Shown one piece after another: positions 1-6,231 of a stretch of 6,231 nt of DNA. Both the position numbers and the translations under genes were made by a program. The notes under the pieces were generated by a model. That model saw only the letters and a program-made list of their open reading frames with translations. It had not been told where the DNA came from and did no database searches. Every line of letters starts with the position of its first letter. The first letter of the stretch is position 1. The DNA is taken from positions 1 to 6,231 of the forward strand of contig JAESRR010000151.1 in the NCBI GenBank assembly GCA_016764535.1, written 5' to 3'. This DNA is from Cohaesibacteraceae bacterium. Lineage in GTDB: Bacteria; Pseudomonadota; Alphaproteobacteria; Rhizobiales; Cohaesibacteraceae.

Positions 1-1
1 G

Positions 2-336
2 ATCGTAGCTGAACGAGGGATGCCAAAACAATTGTGTCGGATAATGGCACCGAATTCACGAGTATGGTAATCCTGAAATGTGAGCAGGAAACGGGGATTG
101 ATTGGCATTATACTGCGCCCGGAAAGCCGCAGCAGAATGGATTCATTGAGAGCTTCAATGGGAAACTCAGGGATGAATGCCTGAACGAAACGCTGTTTAC
201 TACATTGGACGATGCCCGAGACACGCTGGAAAAATGGCAAGAAGATTACAACTGGTACAGACCACATTCAACACTGGGCGATATTCCGCCCGTTGAGTAC
301 GCTATGAAAATGGCATTACAAAAACGGGCCGCTTAA
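2..336 (+). pseudogene. IS3-family transposase OrfB, C-terminal fragment with a frameshift
   Basis: This is the C-terminal part of the DDE integrase-like catalytic domain (rve family) of an IS3 OrfB transposase, which cuts and joins the element's DNA ends. From base 34 the frame reads SDNGTEF, holding the second catalytic Asp. The catalytic Glu of GFIESFNGK follows after 35 residues, and the conserved basic residue (Arg) lies 7 further on, the standard D(35)E plus K/R arrangement. The tail [16 protein letters not shown] is also typical. Just upstream the typical residues IVAERGMPK are read from base 2 in a different frame, while TIVSDNG continues in the downstream frame, with an in-frame stop at 10-12. 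One base is therefore missing, most simply from the A run at 25-28. The GTG at 34 is not a real start. This is not the programmed OrfA/OrfB frameshift, which lies far upstream of this motif. The copy is probably inactive unless the base is a sequencing error. Confidence 0.85.
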
Positions 337-354
337 GGCCATAAACAAACCGAC

Positions 355-395
355 AGACTCTCACAATAAGTGGAGGAGAGTTGGGTTGCAGGTCT
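355..395 (+). repeat. IS3-like right-end segment, inner copy
   Basis: This segment begins AGACTCT (355-361) and ends CAGGTCT (389-395), with GGAGGA and a TGGG run between. It lies 18 bases after the transposase stop. The GCAGGTC tip resembles IS3-type ends. It shares its first 7 bases and the CAGGTC tip, at nearly the same spacing, with the segment at 416-455, so the two look like diverged versions of the same kind of terminus. The middle parts match poorly, so homology is likely but not proven. Confidence 0.4.
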
Positions 396-415
396 GGTCA
401 CAAATATAACCTCAA

Positions 416-455
416 AGACTCTGCGCGTGCTAGAGGGAACCTGGGGCTCAGGTCA
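416..455 (+). repeat. IS3-like right-end segment, outer copy (probable inverted repeat tip)
   Basis: This segment begins AGACTCT (416-422) and ends GGGGCTCAGGTCA (443-455), the better of the two matches to an IS3 right end. A short perfect inverted repeat, ACCTG at 439-443 and CAGGT at 449-453 around a 6-base centre... that is 5 bases (444-448), overlaps the tip. If this is the true end, the element stops 13 bases beyond the asnB stop codon. Confirmation needs the left inverted repeat, which is outside the window. Confidence 0.45.
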
Positions 456-468
456 TACCAAATTGAAA

Positions 469-2385
469 TTAGTGATGTTCCTGGTGCCAGGCATGCAACA
501 TCAACACGGCCCATAGCTTATGTTGACCATTGCGCTTGCCTGACAGATGATCTTGCCAAACGATACGAACAGGTTCAGATTTAAGCAAACCCACTGTTTC
601 AAACATTGCTGGACTTAGTAGATCTTCCGCCCAATCACGCAGCGGTCCCCGAAGCCAGCTATCAATTGGTACCCCAAATCCCATCTTGGGCCGTTCAACG
701 AGTTCCCGGGGAACATACCTGTAAAGCGTCTGCCGCAGTGCCCACTTCCCTTGTCCACCAACCATCAAAAGAGACCTTGGAAGTCTGGCTGCATATTCTA
801 TTATCCGATGATCCAGTAATGGCACTCTTGCTTCCAACGACACAGACATACTTGCACGATCCACTTTGGTCAGAATATCATCCGGCAAATAAGTGGCCAT
901 GTCCTGTGTCTGCATCCGGTCAATAAAATCACCATGTGTTTCACTACTCAACCCAGAGCTGGTTAATTCCAAATCAGGATGCAGAATTTCGGCTGGCTCC
1001 CCCCATGTACTTACAAGATAATCGTAATAACCTTCACGCCCGGCACGCATTGCACCAGCCAACTTATGGATTTTGTCACCGAACTGAACCGGCCTCCCCC
1101 GCGCTGGAACCATGCGGGATATCTCGTCCCATTTACGCTGAGATAAACATTCCAATGCAGATGCACCTATCCGGGCTAAAAGCCTGGGTAGAGCCAGTAG
1201 TGAATTTTGAAATCTTTTCGCTGATATGTAACGGTTATAACCAGCAAATACTTCATCGCCTCCGTCCCCTGACAACGCGACGGTGACATGCCTCCGTGTC
1301 ATTTGAGATACAAGGAATGTGGGTATTTGTGAGGAATCGGCAAAGGGTTCATCATATATCTGCGGTAATTGGGGTATAACGTCCCTTGCCTTCTGCGGCG
1401 TTACATAAAGTTCTGTATGGTTTGTACCAAGGTGTGCAGCAACCAGACGAGCATGATCTGCTTCGTTATACCCGGCCTCCTCAAAACCAATTGAAAATGT
1501 ACGGATTTTTTCAATACTTTGTGCTTGCATCAATGCCACAACTGTTGAGGAATCAATTCCACCCGAAAGAAAAGCACCAAACGGAACATCCGAAACTGTC
1601 CGACGCGACACCGCGTCAGCAAGAAGATTATGAAGGCCAGTCACGACAGCCGGATCATCTGCATCGTATTGATTGTCTAATCCCGCTTTGCGAGCTTCGG
1701 AAAGCGACCACCAGGTTTTTAATTCAAAACCACCTTTGCTATCGACATGCAAAAGTTGTCCCGGCAAAAGTTTCTGAACGCCTTTGTAAATACTGGCATG
1801 ACCCGGGATATAACTGTATTTCATCAAATCGAGCACTGCATTGGGATCTATTTGATCGGGACATTCAGGATGCTGCCGCAAAGATTTGAGTTCCGAGCCA
1901 AAAATTAAACCATCCGGCGTCTTGCACCAATAAAGAGGTTTAATTCCAATGCGATCCCGTACCAAAGACAACCGCTGTAATTGGCTGTCCCACAACGCCA
2001 ACGCAAACATTCCGTTTATACCCTTAAGAGTTTCATCAAGGCCTCTTAGAGCAATACTCTCAAGAATCACTTCAGTATCCGAATGACCTCGAAAACTGGC
2101 ACCCTGAGCAATCAGTTCCGGTCTCATTTCCAAATGATTATAGATCTCTCCATTGTAGATGATCACATATCGACCACAGGACGAGACCATTGGCTGGGCA
2201 CCCGCTGCGGACAGATCAACAATTGCAAGTCGAAGATGAGCAAAGGCGATGCCCGCCTCTGGATCCACCCACTCATCACTTCCATCTGGTCCTCGATGTG
2301 CAATTGCTACACCCATATTCCGAGCCAGGGATACCAAATAATCTCGATGAGCGGGTTTCCCCAAAAAACCTGCAATTCCACACAT
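469..2385 (-). CDS. asnB: Glutamine-hydrolysing asparagine synthase-like amidotransferase
   Basis: The 638-residue cytoplasmic protein has two domains. Residues 1-210 or so form a class II glutamine amidotransferase: Cys2 (MCGIAGF) becomes the N-terminal nucleophile after Met removal, with supporting motifs RLAIVD (52-57), YNGEIYN (77-83) and HSDTE (101-105). Residues from about 250 form the ATP-pyrophosphatase synthetase domain with the PP-loop SGGIDSS (274-280), YDEPFADSSQIPT (344-356), LSGDGGDEVFAGYNRY (371-386) and a late KVDRASM...EARVPLLD block (507-525). Nothing catalytic appears to be missing. Glutaminase-released ammonia would pass to an adenylylated carboxylate. The start is fixed because Cys2 must follow the initiator; a weak AGG lies 7 bases upstream. 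It is longer than housekeeping E. coli AsnB (554 residues) and resembles the roughly 630-residue versions in polysaccharide clusters. It starts 12 bases after the ligase-like gene, so it is probably the fifth gene of the operon. It could make asparagine, or amidate a uronic acid in the glycan; context favours the second, but sequence alone does not settle it. Confidence 0.95.
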   Translation of the reverse strand: MCGIAGFLGKPAHRDYLVSLARNMGVAIAHRGPDGSDEWVDPEAGIAFAHLRLAIVDLSAAGAQPMVSSCGRYVIIYNGEIYNHLEMRPELIAQGASFRGHSDTEVILESIALRGLDETLKGINGMFALALWDSQLQRLSLVRDRIGIKPLYWCKTPDGLIFGSELKSLRQHPECPDQIDPNAVLDLMKYSYIPGHASIYKGVQKLLPGQLLHVDSKGGFELKTWWSLSEARKAGLDNQYDADDPAVVTGLHNLLADAVSRRTVSDVPFGAFLSGGIDSSTVVALMQAQSIEKIRTFSIGFEEAGYNEADHARLVAAHLGTNHTELYVTPQKARDVIPQLPQIYDEPFADSSQIPTFLVSQMTRRHVTVALSGDGGDEVFAGYNRYISAKRFQNSLLALPRLLARIGASALECLSQRKWDEISRMVPARGRPVQFGDKIHKLAGAMRAGREGYYDYLVSTWGEPAEILHPDLELTSSGLSSETHGDFIDRMQTQDMATYLPDDILTKVDRASMSVSLEARVPLLDHRIIEYAARLPRSLLMVGGQGKWALRQTLYRYVPRELVERPKMGFGVPIDSWLRGPLRDWAEDLLSPAMFETVGLLKSEPVRIVWQDHLSGKRNGQHKLWAVLMLHAWHQEHH

Positions 2386-2397
2386 GATCGAGCCTAA

Positions 2398-3630
2398 TCA
2401 GTTAGCCATGGATTTGGATCTATTACTTAAACCAAAAAACAGCAATAAAAGAGTGGCAAGCCACCATGTCTGAAATGCGCCGTGACTAAAACTCATTACA
2501 GCAAGAATGCACAGTGACGATGCAAAATTAAATGGTTCCATTGCCATTTTGGACATTCTGTTAAGTCGTATGATTGATAATATAAAACCACAAAAAACAG
2601 TTGCTCCAACAACCCCCATCTCAATCCATACTTGCAAAAAAGCATTGTGAGGATGAGGGGCCGAGACAAAATTGGATAGTTCTTCGCTAGATAATCCAAG
2701 AATTATTGGATCAAACAACAGTGAAGCGGAAAAACCCCAACCAACTATAATTGCTCGATTGACAAGTTCCAGAAAACTGTTCCAGATTGCTATGCGATGT
2801 TCAGCACTACCTTCTCGCATAAATTCAGTCTGCAATATTTCATCTGGTAACATTCCCAATAGCAAAACAATCACCGGCATACAAAGCGCTAGTAAAACAA
2901 CACAGGCCTGTAACATTTTGAAGGACAGGCGAGGTATAAAACAAGCGGTCAAAATACCAATAATTCCGACCGGAATTACTAGAACTGCGGATTGACTATT
3001 TGTCGGAAATGTTACTATCACTGCCAAAGTAATCATCGTGCAATACAGAATAAATGATTTAAAACGTGTTCGATGATCGGTAAACAACATCGCACCAAGA
3101 GGAAATAGAAACAGACAATATTCCACGATAGTGCGATTTGTCAGAACATCCACTCGCCCGCTTTCAAGGGTCGGGCGAATGAAAATCGCAAACAGAGTGA
3201 ACAGAACTGCGGAGGCCAAATAAAGCCAAAACGGCGAAAGTCCGGTCGGCCTTCTTCTCAAACCAGGCGCAACAAACAACAAATACCCAAGCGGGATCAT
3301 ACCGCCAAATTTTGCAAGGCGGGAAATTCCTTCAACAACATCGAGTGTCCAGAACAGACTAATACATCCCCAGACAAACAGGGCAGAAATCCAGTAAAAC
3401 GGTGCGGCGGGTTTTGGCCAGCCACCGCTGGGGCCAATGATACCTGTTCGGAAGAAGTGCCAGCCATAAGAAAAAATCAGCAATGAAATCAAACTGATTA
3501 TGGCAATACGCGGATTAAACGGAGCGACAAGTAAAAGACTTGCAGCAACAGTCACTTGTGAGGCGTGAACTCTGTCAATCAAGGCGATCAGACGATGAGG
3601 TGCCACTGTTTCTCTTGTCGTAACTGTCAC
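2398..3630 (-). CDS. O-antigen ligase/polymerase-like membrane protein (Wzy_C/WaaL family)
   Basis: This is a polytopic inner-membrane protein with about ten to twelve hydrophobic segments, of the family that joins lipid-linked glycan to an acceptor (ligase) or polymerises repeat units (Wzy). Counting from the start chosen here (410 residues), TNSQSAVL at about 210-217 matches the Ser-rich segment before a helix. The large periplasmic loop carries EHRIAIW (277-283), GWGFS (297-301) and PHPHNAFLQVWIEMGVVG (325-342), with the Arg and His residues typical of the family. I chose the GTG at 3628-3630 because GAGGA lies 7 bases upstream and the GTG overlaps the previous stop as GTGA. The longer reading from ATG at 3648 adds six residues and has no visible ribosome site. 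One hand-counted line (2581-2640) is 22/60 G+C, against 30/60 in the dehydratase gene (5521-5580), fitting the usual AT bias of wzy-like genes. Ligase and polymerase cannot be told apart from sequence alone. Confidence 0.88.
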   Translation of the reverse strand: MTVTTRETVAPHRLIALIDRVHASQVTVAASLLLVAPFNPRIAIISLISLLIFSYGWHFFRTGIIGPSGGWPKPAAPFYWISALFVWGCISLFWTLDVVEGISRLAKFGGMIPLGYLLFVAPGLRRRPTGLSPFWLYLASAVLFTLFAIFIRPTLESGRVDVLTNRTIVEYCLFLFPLGAMLFTDHRTRFKSFILYCTMITLAVIVTFPTNSQSAVLVIPVGIIGILTACFIPRLSFKMLQACVVLLALCMPVIVLLLGMLPDEILQTEFMREGSAEHRIAIWNSFLELVNRAIIVGWGFSASLLFDPIILGLSSEELSNFVSAPHPHNAFLQVWIEMGVVGATVFCGFILSIIRLNRMSKMAMEPFNFASSLCILAVMSFSHGAFQTWWLATLLLLFFGLSNRSKSMAN

Positions 3631-4154
3631 AAAAGTGTCCTCACGCATAAAACAATATCGTTCACAAAACCATTGGATTTCAGATAATCAGCATCGCGCA
3701 CTGCAAGTTTTTGCGGGTCCGACATATCAATATGTTCTACTTGTGCAAGACCAGTAATTCCCGGCCGAAGAGAATAAACTCCAAGGGATCTTCGCGCCTC
3801 AACCAGCTCTTTTTGTACCGGCAAACATGGCCTTGGACCAACAAGGCTCATTTCACCTTTAAGAACATTAATCAGCTGCGGTAACTCATCAAGTTTACAG
3901 CGACGCAAGAAAGCGCCCATCCCCGTTACATGGCTGGTCGAAACTTCATGCGTACCAAGTTCAGGTGTTCCCACTGTCATCGTTCGCAATTTTAGAACTG
4001 TGAAAGGTTTCTCATATCGGCCAACACGCTGTTGTCGAAAGATGGCAGGCCCCTTGCTATTAAACCGGATCAGGATTCCGAGAGCCAGGATCATTGGCAG
4101 CGTAGGAACAAGCATAATCAGGGAAATTAGTATGTCGAATAGACGTTTACTCAT
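3627..4154 (-). CDS. Small monotopic phosphoglycosyl transferase (bacterial sugar transferase, PglC-like)
   Basis: The product (175 residues from the ATG) belongs to the bacterial sugar transferase family. It transfers a sugar 1-phosphate from a UDP-sugar to undecaprenyl phosphate at the inner membrane, starting a lipid-linked repeat unit. It is the short catalytic core without the N-terminal helices and CoA-binding-like part of WcaJ/WbaP proteins. From the ATG, KRLFDILISL with prolines at about 17 and 20 forms the re-entrant membrane helix, followed by FRQQRVG, VLKLRTM, the catalytic Asp-Glu pair in KLDELPQL (about 87-94), GEMSLVGPRP and LRPGITGLAQV. All hallmark motifs are intact. The ATG at 4154 lies 2 bases after the dehydratase stop and gives MSKRLFDI, a usual family beginning. 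A TTG at 4160, overlapping that stop as TTGA with GAG 6 bases upstream, is a possible alternative adding two residues. The pairing with the 4,6-dehydratase suggests a 6-deoxy-HexNAc substrate such as QuiNAc, FucNAc or diNAcBac; this is inferred from context. Confidence 0.93.
   Translation of the reverse strand: MSKRLFDILISLIMLVPTLPMILALGILIRFNSKGPAIFRQQRVGRYEKPFTVLKLRTMTVGTPELGTHEVSTSHVTGMGAFLRRCKLDELPQLINVLKGEMSLVGPRPCLPVQKELVEARRSLGVYSLRPGITGLAQVEHIDMSDPQKLAVRDADYLKSNGFVNDIVLCVRTLL
3638..3642 (-). promoter_or_regulatory. Ribosome binding site deciding the GTG start of the ligase-like gene
   Basis: Read on the minus strand this is GAGGA, followed by 7 bases (CACTTTT) and then GTG at 3630-3628. 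It lies inside the last codons of the sugar transferase gene, whose TGA overlaps the GTG as GTGA. The upstream ATG at 3648-3646 is preceded by GATATTGTTTT, which has no Shine-Dalgarno-like sequence. The arrangement supports translational coupling and the shorter protein. Confidence 0.7.
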
Positions 4155-4156
4155 GA

Positions 4157-6121
4157 TCAACTGACACTCGTTGTTTTATGAGCATGATACAGATGATCAA
4201 CAATCCTGGATTTTGCTTCATATCCGGAAACACAATCGGATAATATTGCCCGCGCTCCATCCACATCGCGCCGTGCCAGTGCAGCACGAAGTGTTTTAAG
4301 ACAGGTCTCCAGTTTATCTGCGTCGGGCTGGTTTTCTGTTGTCCGCATTATACGTGGATGTTGTGTTCCGCGGGGATTGTCGCCAATTAATAATTCTTCA
4401 TAGAGTTTCTCCGCGGGGCGCAAACCGGTATGGATTATTTCAATGTCCCCGTCAGGATTATCATCGTTTCGAACTTCAAGGCCAGATAGCCGGATCATTT
4501 GTTCGGCCAATTGTTGAATGCGCACTTCCTTGCCCATATCAAGCAGAAACACATCGCCACCAACAGCCATTGAGCCTGCCTGAATAACAAGAGATGCAGC
4601 TTCCTCTATTGTCATAAAGTAACGTGTAATATCTGCATGGGTGACGGTGACCGGCCCACCTTCGGCAATCTGTTTGCGGAACAATGGTACAACGGACCCG
4701 GATGAACCAAGGACATTACCGAACCGCACCATTGTGAATAATGTTCCGCACTTACGTGCGGCAGCCTTGCGCGCAGCATCCTGAACAGTCAGTTCTGCCA
4801 ACCGCTTGGTTGCGCCCATCACATTGGTCGGTCGAACTGCCTTGTCGGTTGATATCATCACCATACGTTCGACATTGCCGCAAAGCGCTGCGTCACAAAC
4901 AGTTTTGGTCCCAAACACGTTATTCTCGACACCTGCCGCCACATTACGTTCAACAATAGGGACATGTTTATAGGCTGCCGCGTGATAGATTGTATGGATA
5001 TCCCATCCAATAATCACATCATCAAGCCGGGTCCTGTCAGTGACCGACCCAAGAATGCCAACCAGTCTGATCGGCAAATTATCCCTGACAATTAATCCGC
5101 CGAGCTCTTCCTCGATCGTATAAAGATTAAACTCACTGGCATCAAACAGGACAAGCGCTGCCGGGTCATTGGCTATAATCTGTCTGCATAATTCAGACCC
5201 GATAGACCCCCCCGCCCCGGTAACCAAAACATTTTTGCCACGAATACTGGTTGCAAGAAGTTCTGGATCAGGCGGGACAATATCCCGACCAAGCAAGTCC
5301 TCGATTTCCACTTCAAGCAACTGATCCATTGTCACCATTCCGGAAACAATATCCGGCGTGGACGGCACAGTCAGTACGCTGACATCAAAGGACGATATAC
5401 TTTCAAGAACCCGTCGTCGCTCCGATTTGGTTGCGTTGGGGATTGCCAGTAATACACGCGATATTTTATAGCGCTCTATTAACTTTGGGAGTTTTGAAGG
5501 GGAGTAAACACGCAGGCCGTGGACTGTTGAGCCATACAAAGTCGCGTCATCATCAATAAACCCAACGGCGCGGTATTCGAGGCTATCAGCAATGGCCGAT
5601 GCAATCTGAACCCCAGCTCCACCGGCGCCATATATGACGACCGTTTCATTGGGCAAATAGTGATGCAAAACCCAGTGATACCAGGCGCGATAGGCGAACC
5701 GGCTCCCGGCCACATAGGCGAAACTGACCAGTACAAAAATCATTGGTATCGAGCGCGGAATTGTCGGTGCTGTTGCAAAAAATCCAGCAATCAATATCGA
5801 CGCCGCAATCATCAAAATGCCCTTGGCGATCTGCAGTATTGCCTGTGATCCAATATAGCGCAGCACCGTGCGATAGATTTTGACAAACAGAAATGCCGAA
5901 ATCCCGACAATGGAGACCATGGGAAAGAGCCACCAATGGGCCAACATCCGTTCTTCAGGCCACCATTCCGACAGGCGCAACGCATAGGACGCCCACAGAC
6001 ATACAGGCAGCAGAAAGCTGTCGGCAACCATCATTACCAGACGCTTGTTTGATCTACTGGAATGCAAAATTCTGTTAAATAGCCCGTCAAAAAGCACAGA
6101 ATATTTTAATACTGCGATCAC
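4157..6121 (-). CDS. wbpM: Membrane-anchored nucleotide-sugar 4,6-dehydratase (WbpM/PglF/CapD family)
   Basis: The 654-residue protein converts UDP-GlcNAc to a UDP-4-keto-6-deoxy-HexNAc, the precursor of QuiNAc, FucNAc and bacillosamine-type sugars. Residues about 28-150 contain four hydrophobic segments that anchor it in the inner membrane. A first Rossmann-like (CoA-binding-like) domain begins at VVIYGAGGAG (161-170). The catalytic extended SDR domain begins at VLVTGAGGSIGSE (298-310) with DASE (327-330) and HAAAYKHVP (380-388). The active-site region ISTDKAV...NVMGATK (423-439) shows the family's Met (435) where ordinary SDR enzymes have Tyr, with Lys at 439 and the Asp-Lys pair at 426-427. 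The length fits full-size WbpM (about 665). The start is GTG at 6119-6121, the first start after an in-frame stop at 6191-6193. It overlaps the preceding gene's TGA as GTGA; GGAG lies 10 bases upstream and a G6 run 3 bases upstream. Start confidence is moderate, and retaining versus inverting chemistry is not resolved here. Confidence 0.95.
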   Translation of the reverse strand: MIAVLKYSVLFDGLFNRILHSSRSNKRLVMMVADSFLLPVCLWASYALRLSEWWPEERMLAHWWLFPMVSIVGISAFLFVKIYRTVLRYIGSQAILQIAKGILMIAASILIAGFFATAPTIPRSIPMIFVLVSFAYVAGSRFAYRAWYHWVLHHYLPNETVVIYGAGGAGVQIASAIADSLEYRAVGFIDDDATLYGSTVHGLRVYSPSKLPKLIERYKISRVLLAIPNATKSERRRVLESISSFDVSVLTVPSTPDIVSGMVTMDQLLEVEIEDLLGRDIVPPDPELLATSIRGKNVLVTGAGGSIGSELCRQIIANDPAALVLFDASEFNLYTIEEELGGLIVRDNLPIRLVGILGSVTDRTRLDDVIIGWDIHTIYHAAAYKHVPIVERNVAAGVENNVFGTKTVCDAALCGNVERMVMISTDKAVRPTNVMGATKRLAELTVQDAARKAAARKCGTLFTMVRFGNVLGSSGSVVPLFRKQIAEGGPVTVTHADITRYFMTIEEAASLVIQAGSMAVGGDVFLLDMGKEVRIQQLAEQMIRLSGLEVRNDDNPDGDIEIIHTGLRPAEKLYEELLIGDNPRGTQHPRIMRTTENQPDADKLETCLKTLRAALARRDVDGARAILSDCVSGYEAKSRIVDHLYHAHKTTSVS

Positions 6122-6231
6122 TTGCCCCCCACTCCACTCACCGAGACATACAACGCCAGTGTCGCATTGCCAACCGCCCTGGCTGACATATCACTCAGAA
6201 CAAGTTCCCGGGACTTTTTTGAAAATTTCAG
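6118..6231 (-). CDS. C-terminal end of a probable GT4-type glycosyltransferase (partial)
   Basis: An open frame enters from the right edge and encodes 37 residues before TGA at 6118-6120. It contains KKSRELVLSDMSARAVGNAT followed by LALYVSVSG. The pattern of a basic helix, a hydrophobic strand, a short acidic segment, then ‘TLALY’ resembles the last helix of family-4 glycosyltransferases, where it commonly reads like aR..v...fs...v...tl.lY. Its stop shares the GTGA tetranucleotide with the GTG start of the dehydratase gene, which strongly supports it as a real gene end. Context in a polysaccharide operon agrees with a sugar transferase acting on the cytoplasmic face of the membrane. The glycosyltransferase call rests on a short, variable tail, so the reading frame is more certain than the function. 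Confidence 0.6.
   Translation of the reverse strand: MKFSKKSRELVLSDMSARAVGNATLALYVSVSGVGGK

Larger units (their letters stand above)
1..455 (+). mobile_element. 3' part of an IS3-family insertion sequence (left end outside the window)
   Basis: This stretch holds the end of an IS3-family transposase gene followed by about 120 non-coding bases with IS-end-like sequence. The best candidate for the outer right end is 443-455, GGGGCTCAGGTCA, whose complement begins TGACCTGAGCCCC and fits the TGACCTG-type tips common in IS3 elements. A second, weaker candidate ends at 394/395. The left inverted repeat and OrfA are outside the window, so the limits and target duplication cannot be tested here. The element sits only 13 bases past the stop codon of the convergent asnB-like gene and marks the downstream border of the polysaccharide operon. 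The family assignment is firm from the protein; the exact end is inferred. Confidence 0.75.
337..468. other. Spacer between transposase stop and asnB-like stop
   Basis: This 132-base stretch lies between two convergent genes. It holds the two IS-end-like segments described separately and, beyond 455, only 13 bases of unassigned sequence. I see no convincing terminator for either gene: the one short inverted repeat (439-453) has a 5-base stem and no T run on either side. Confidence 0.6.

Noticed and set aside
439..453. Short inverted repeat ACCTG/CAGGT as a transcription terminator after asnB
   Set aside because: The stem has only 5 bases, there is no following T run on either strand, and the sequence is better explained as an IS tip.
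381..584. A + strand frame of 67 residues crossing the IS end and the asnB 3' end
   Set aside because: It starts inside the IS-end-like sequence and continues antisense to asnB, with no recognisable domain or start signal.
381..2397. Several + strand open frames of about 65-167 residues (for example 606-926, 936-1286, 1386-1889 and 2083-2397)
   Set aside because: They lie antisense to the intact asnB-like gene, have low-complexity or unrecognisable products and no ribosome sites or family motifs; they are shadows.
4158..4160. TTG start for the sugar transferase overlapping the previous stop as TTGA
   Set aside because: It is possible, since GAG lies 6 bases upstream, but ATG at 4152-4154 gives the family-typical MSKRLFD start and is a stronger codon; kept only as an alternative.
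4339..6078. Other frames on both strands inside the dehydratase gene (for example 4339-4587, 5479-5736 and 5646-5936)
   Set aside because: They overlap a full-length gene with all its motifs intact, and show no domains or start signals of their own.
1..6231. tRNA, rRNA, CRISPR, riboswitch or a wholly new system
   Set aside because: I saw no cloverleaf-like, array-like or conserved RNA structure. The genes all fall into known polysaccharide and IS3 families, and almost no non-coding space remains.

Overview
This window looks like the 3' end of a surface-polysaccharide (O-antigen, capsule or exopolysaccharide) operon from a Gram-negative proteobacterium, with an insertion-sequence remnant against its end. 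The transposase fragment and the WbpM-type protein have an alphaproteobacterial feel. That is an impression from protein style and moderate GC content, not a proven assignment, and no ribosomal or other phylogenetic marker is present.

Layout, left to right. Bases 1-455 hold the 3' end of an IS3-family element on the + strand. The transposase carries the last two catalytic residues of its DDE site but is broken by a one-base frameshift at the very start of the window. After its stop come two tandem segments that both resemble IS3-type right ends (355-395 and 416-455). Bases 456-468 are a 13-base spacer. Everything after that is on the - strand, so the biological order reads from right to left: the tail of a probable glycosyltransferase (6118-6231, cut by the window edge), a WbpM/PglF-type nucleotide-sugar 4,6-dehydratase (4157-6121), a small monotopic phosphoglycosyl transferase (3627-4154), an O-antigen ligase/polymerase-like membrane protein (2398-3630), and an AsnB-type glutamine amidotransferase (469-2385).

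The five genes are tightly packed. Two junctions are 4-base GTGA overlaps (glycosyltransferase/dehydratase and sugar transferase/ligase), one is a 2-base gap or a TTGA overlap, and the last is a 12-base gap. This is strong evidence for one translationally coupled transcript whose promoter lies outside the window. The expected flow is as follows: the dehydratase makes a UDP-4-keto-6-deoxy-HexNAc precursor, the phosphoglycosyl transferase loads the first sugar phosphate onto undecaprenyl phosphate, the glycosyltransferase extends the chain, the Wzy_C/WaaL-like protein polymerises or ligates it, and AsnB may amidate a uronic acid (or simply make asparagine).

I found no RNA gene, CRISPR array, convincing terminator or clearly undescribed system. 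The points most worth checking are the frameshifted transposase, the paired IS ends, the reassigned start codons and the unlisted glycosyltransferase tail.
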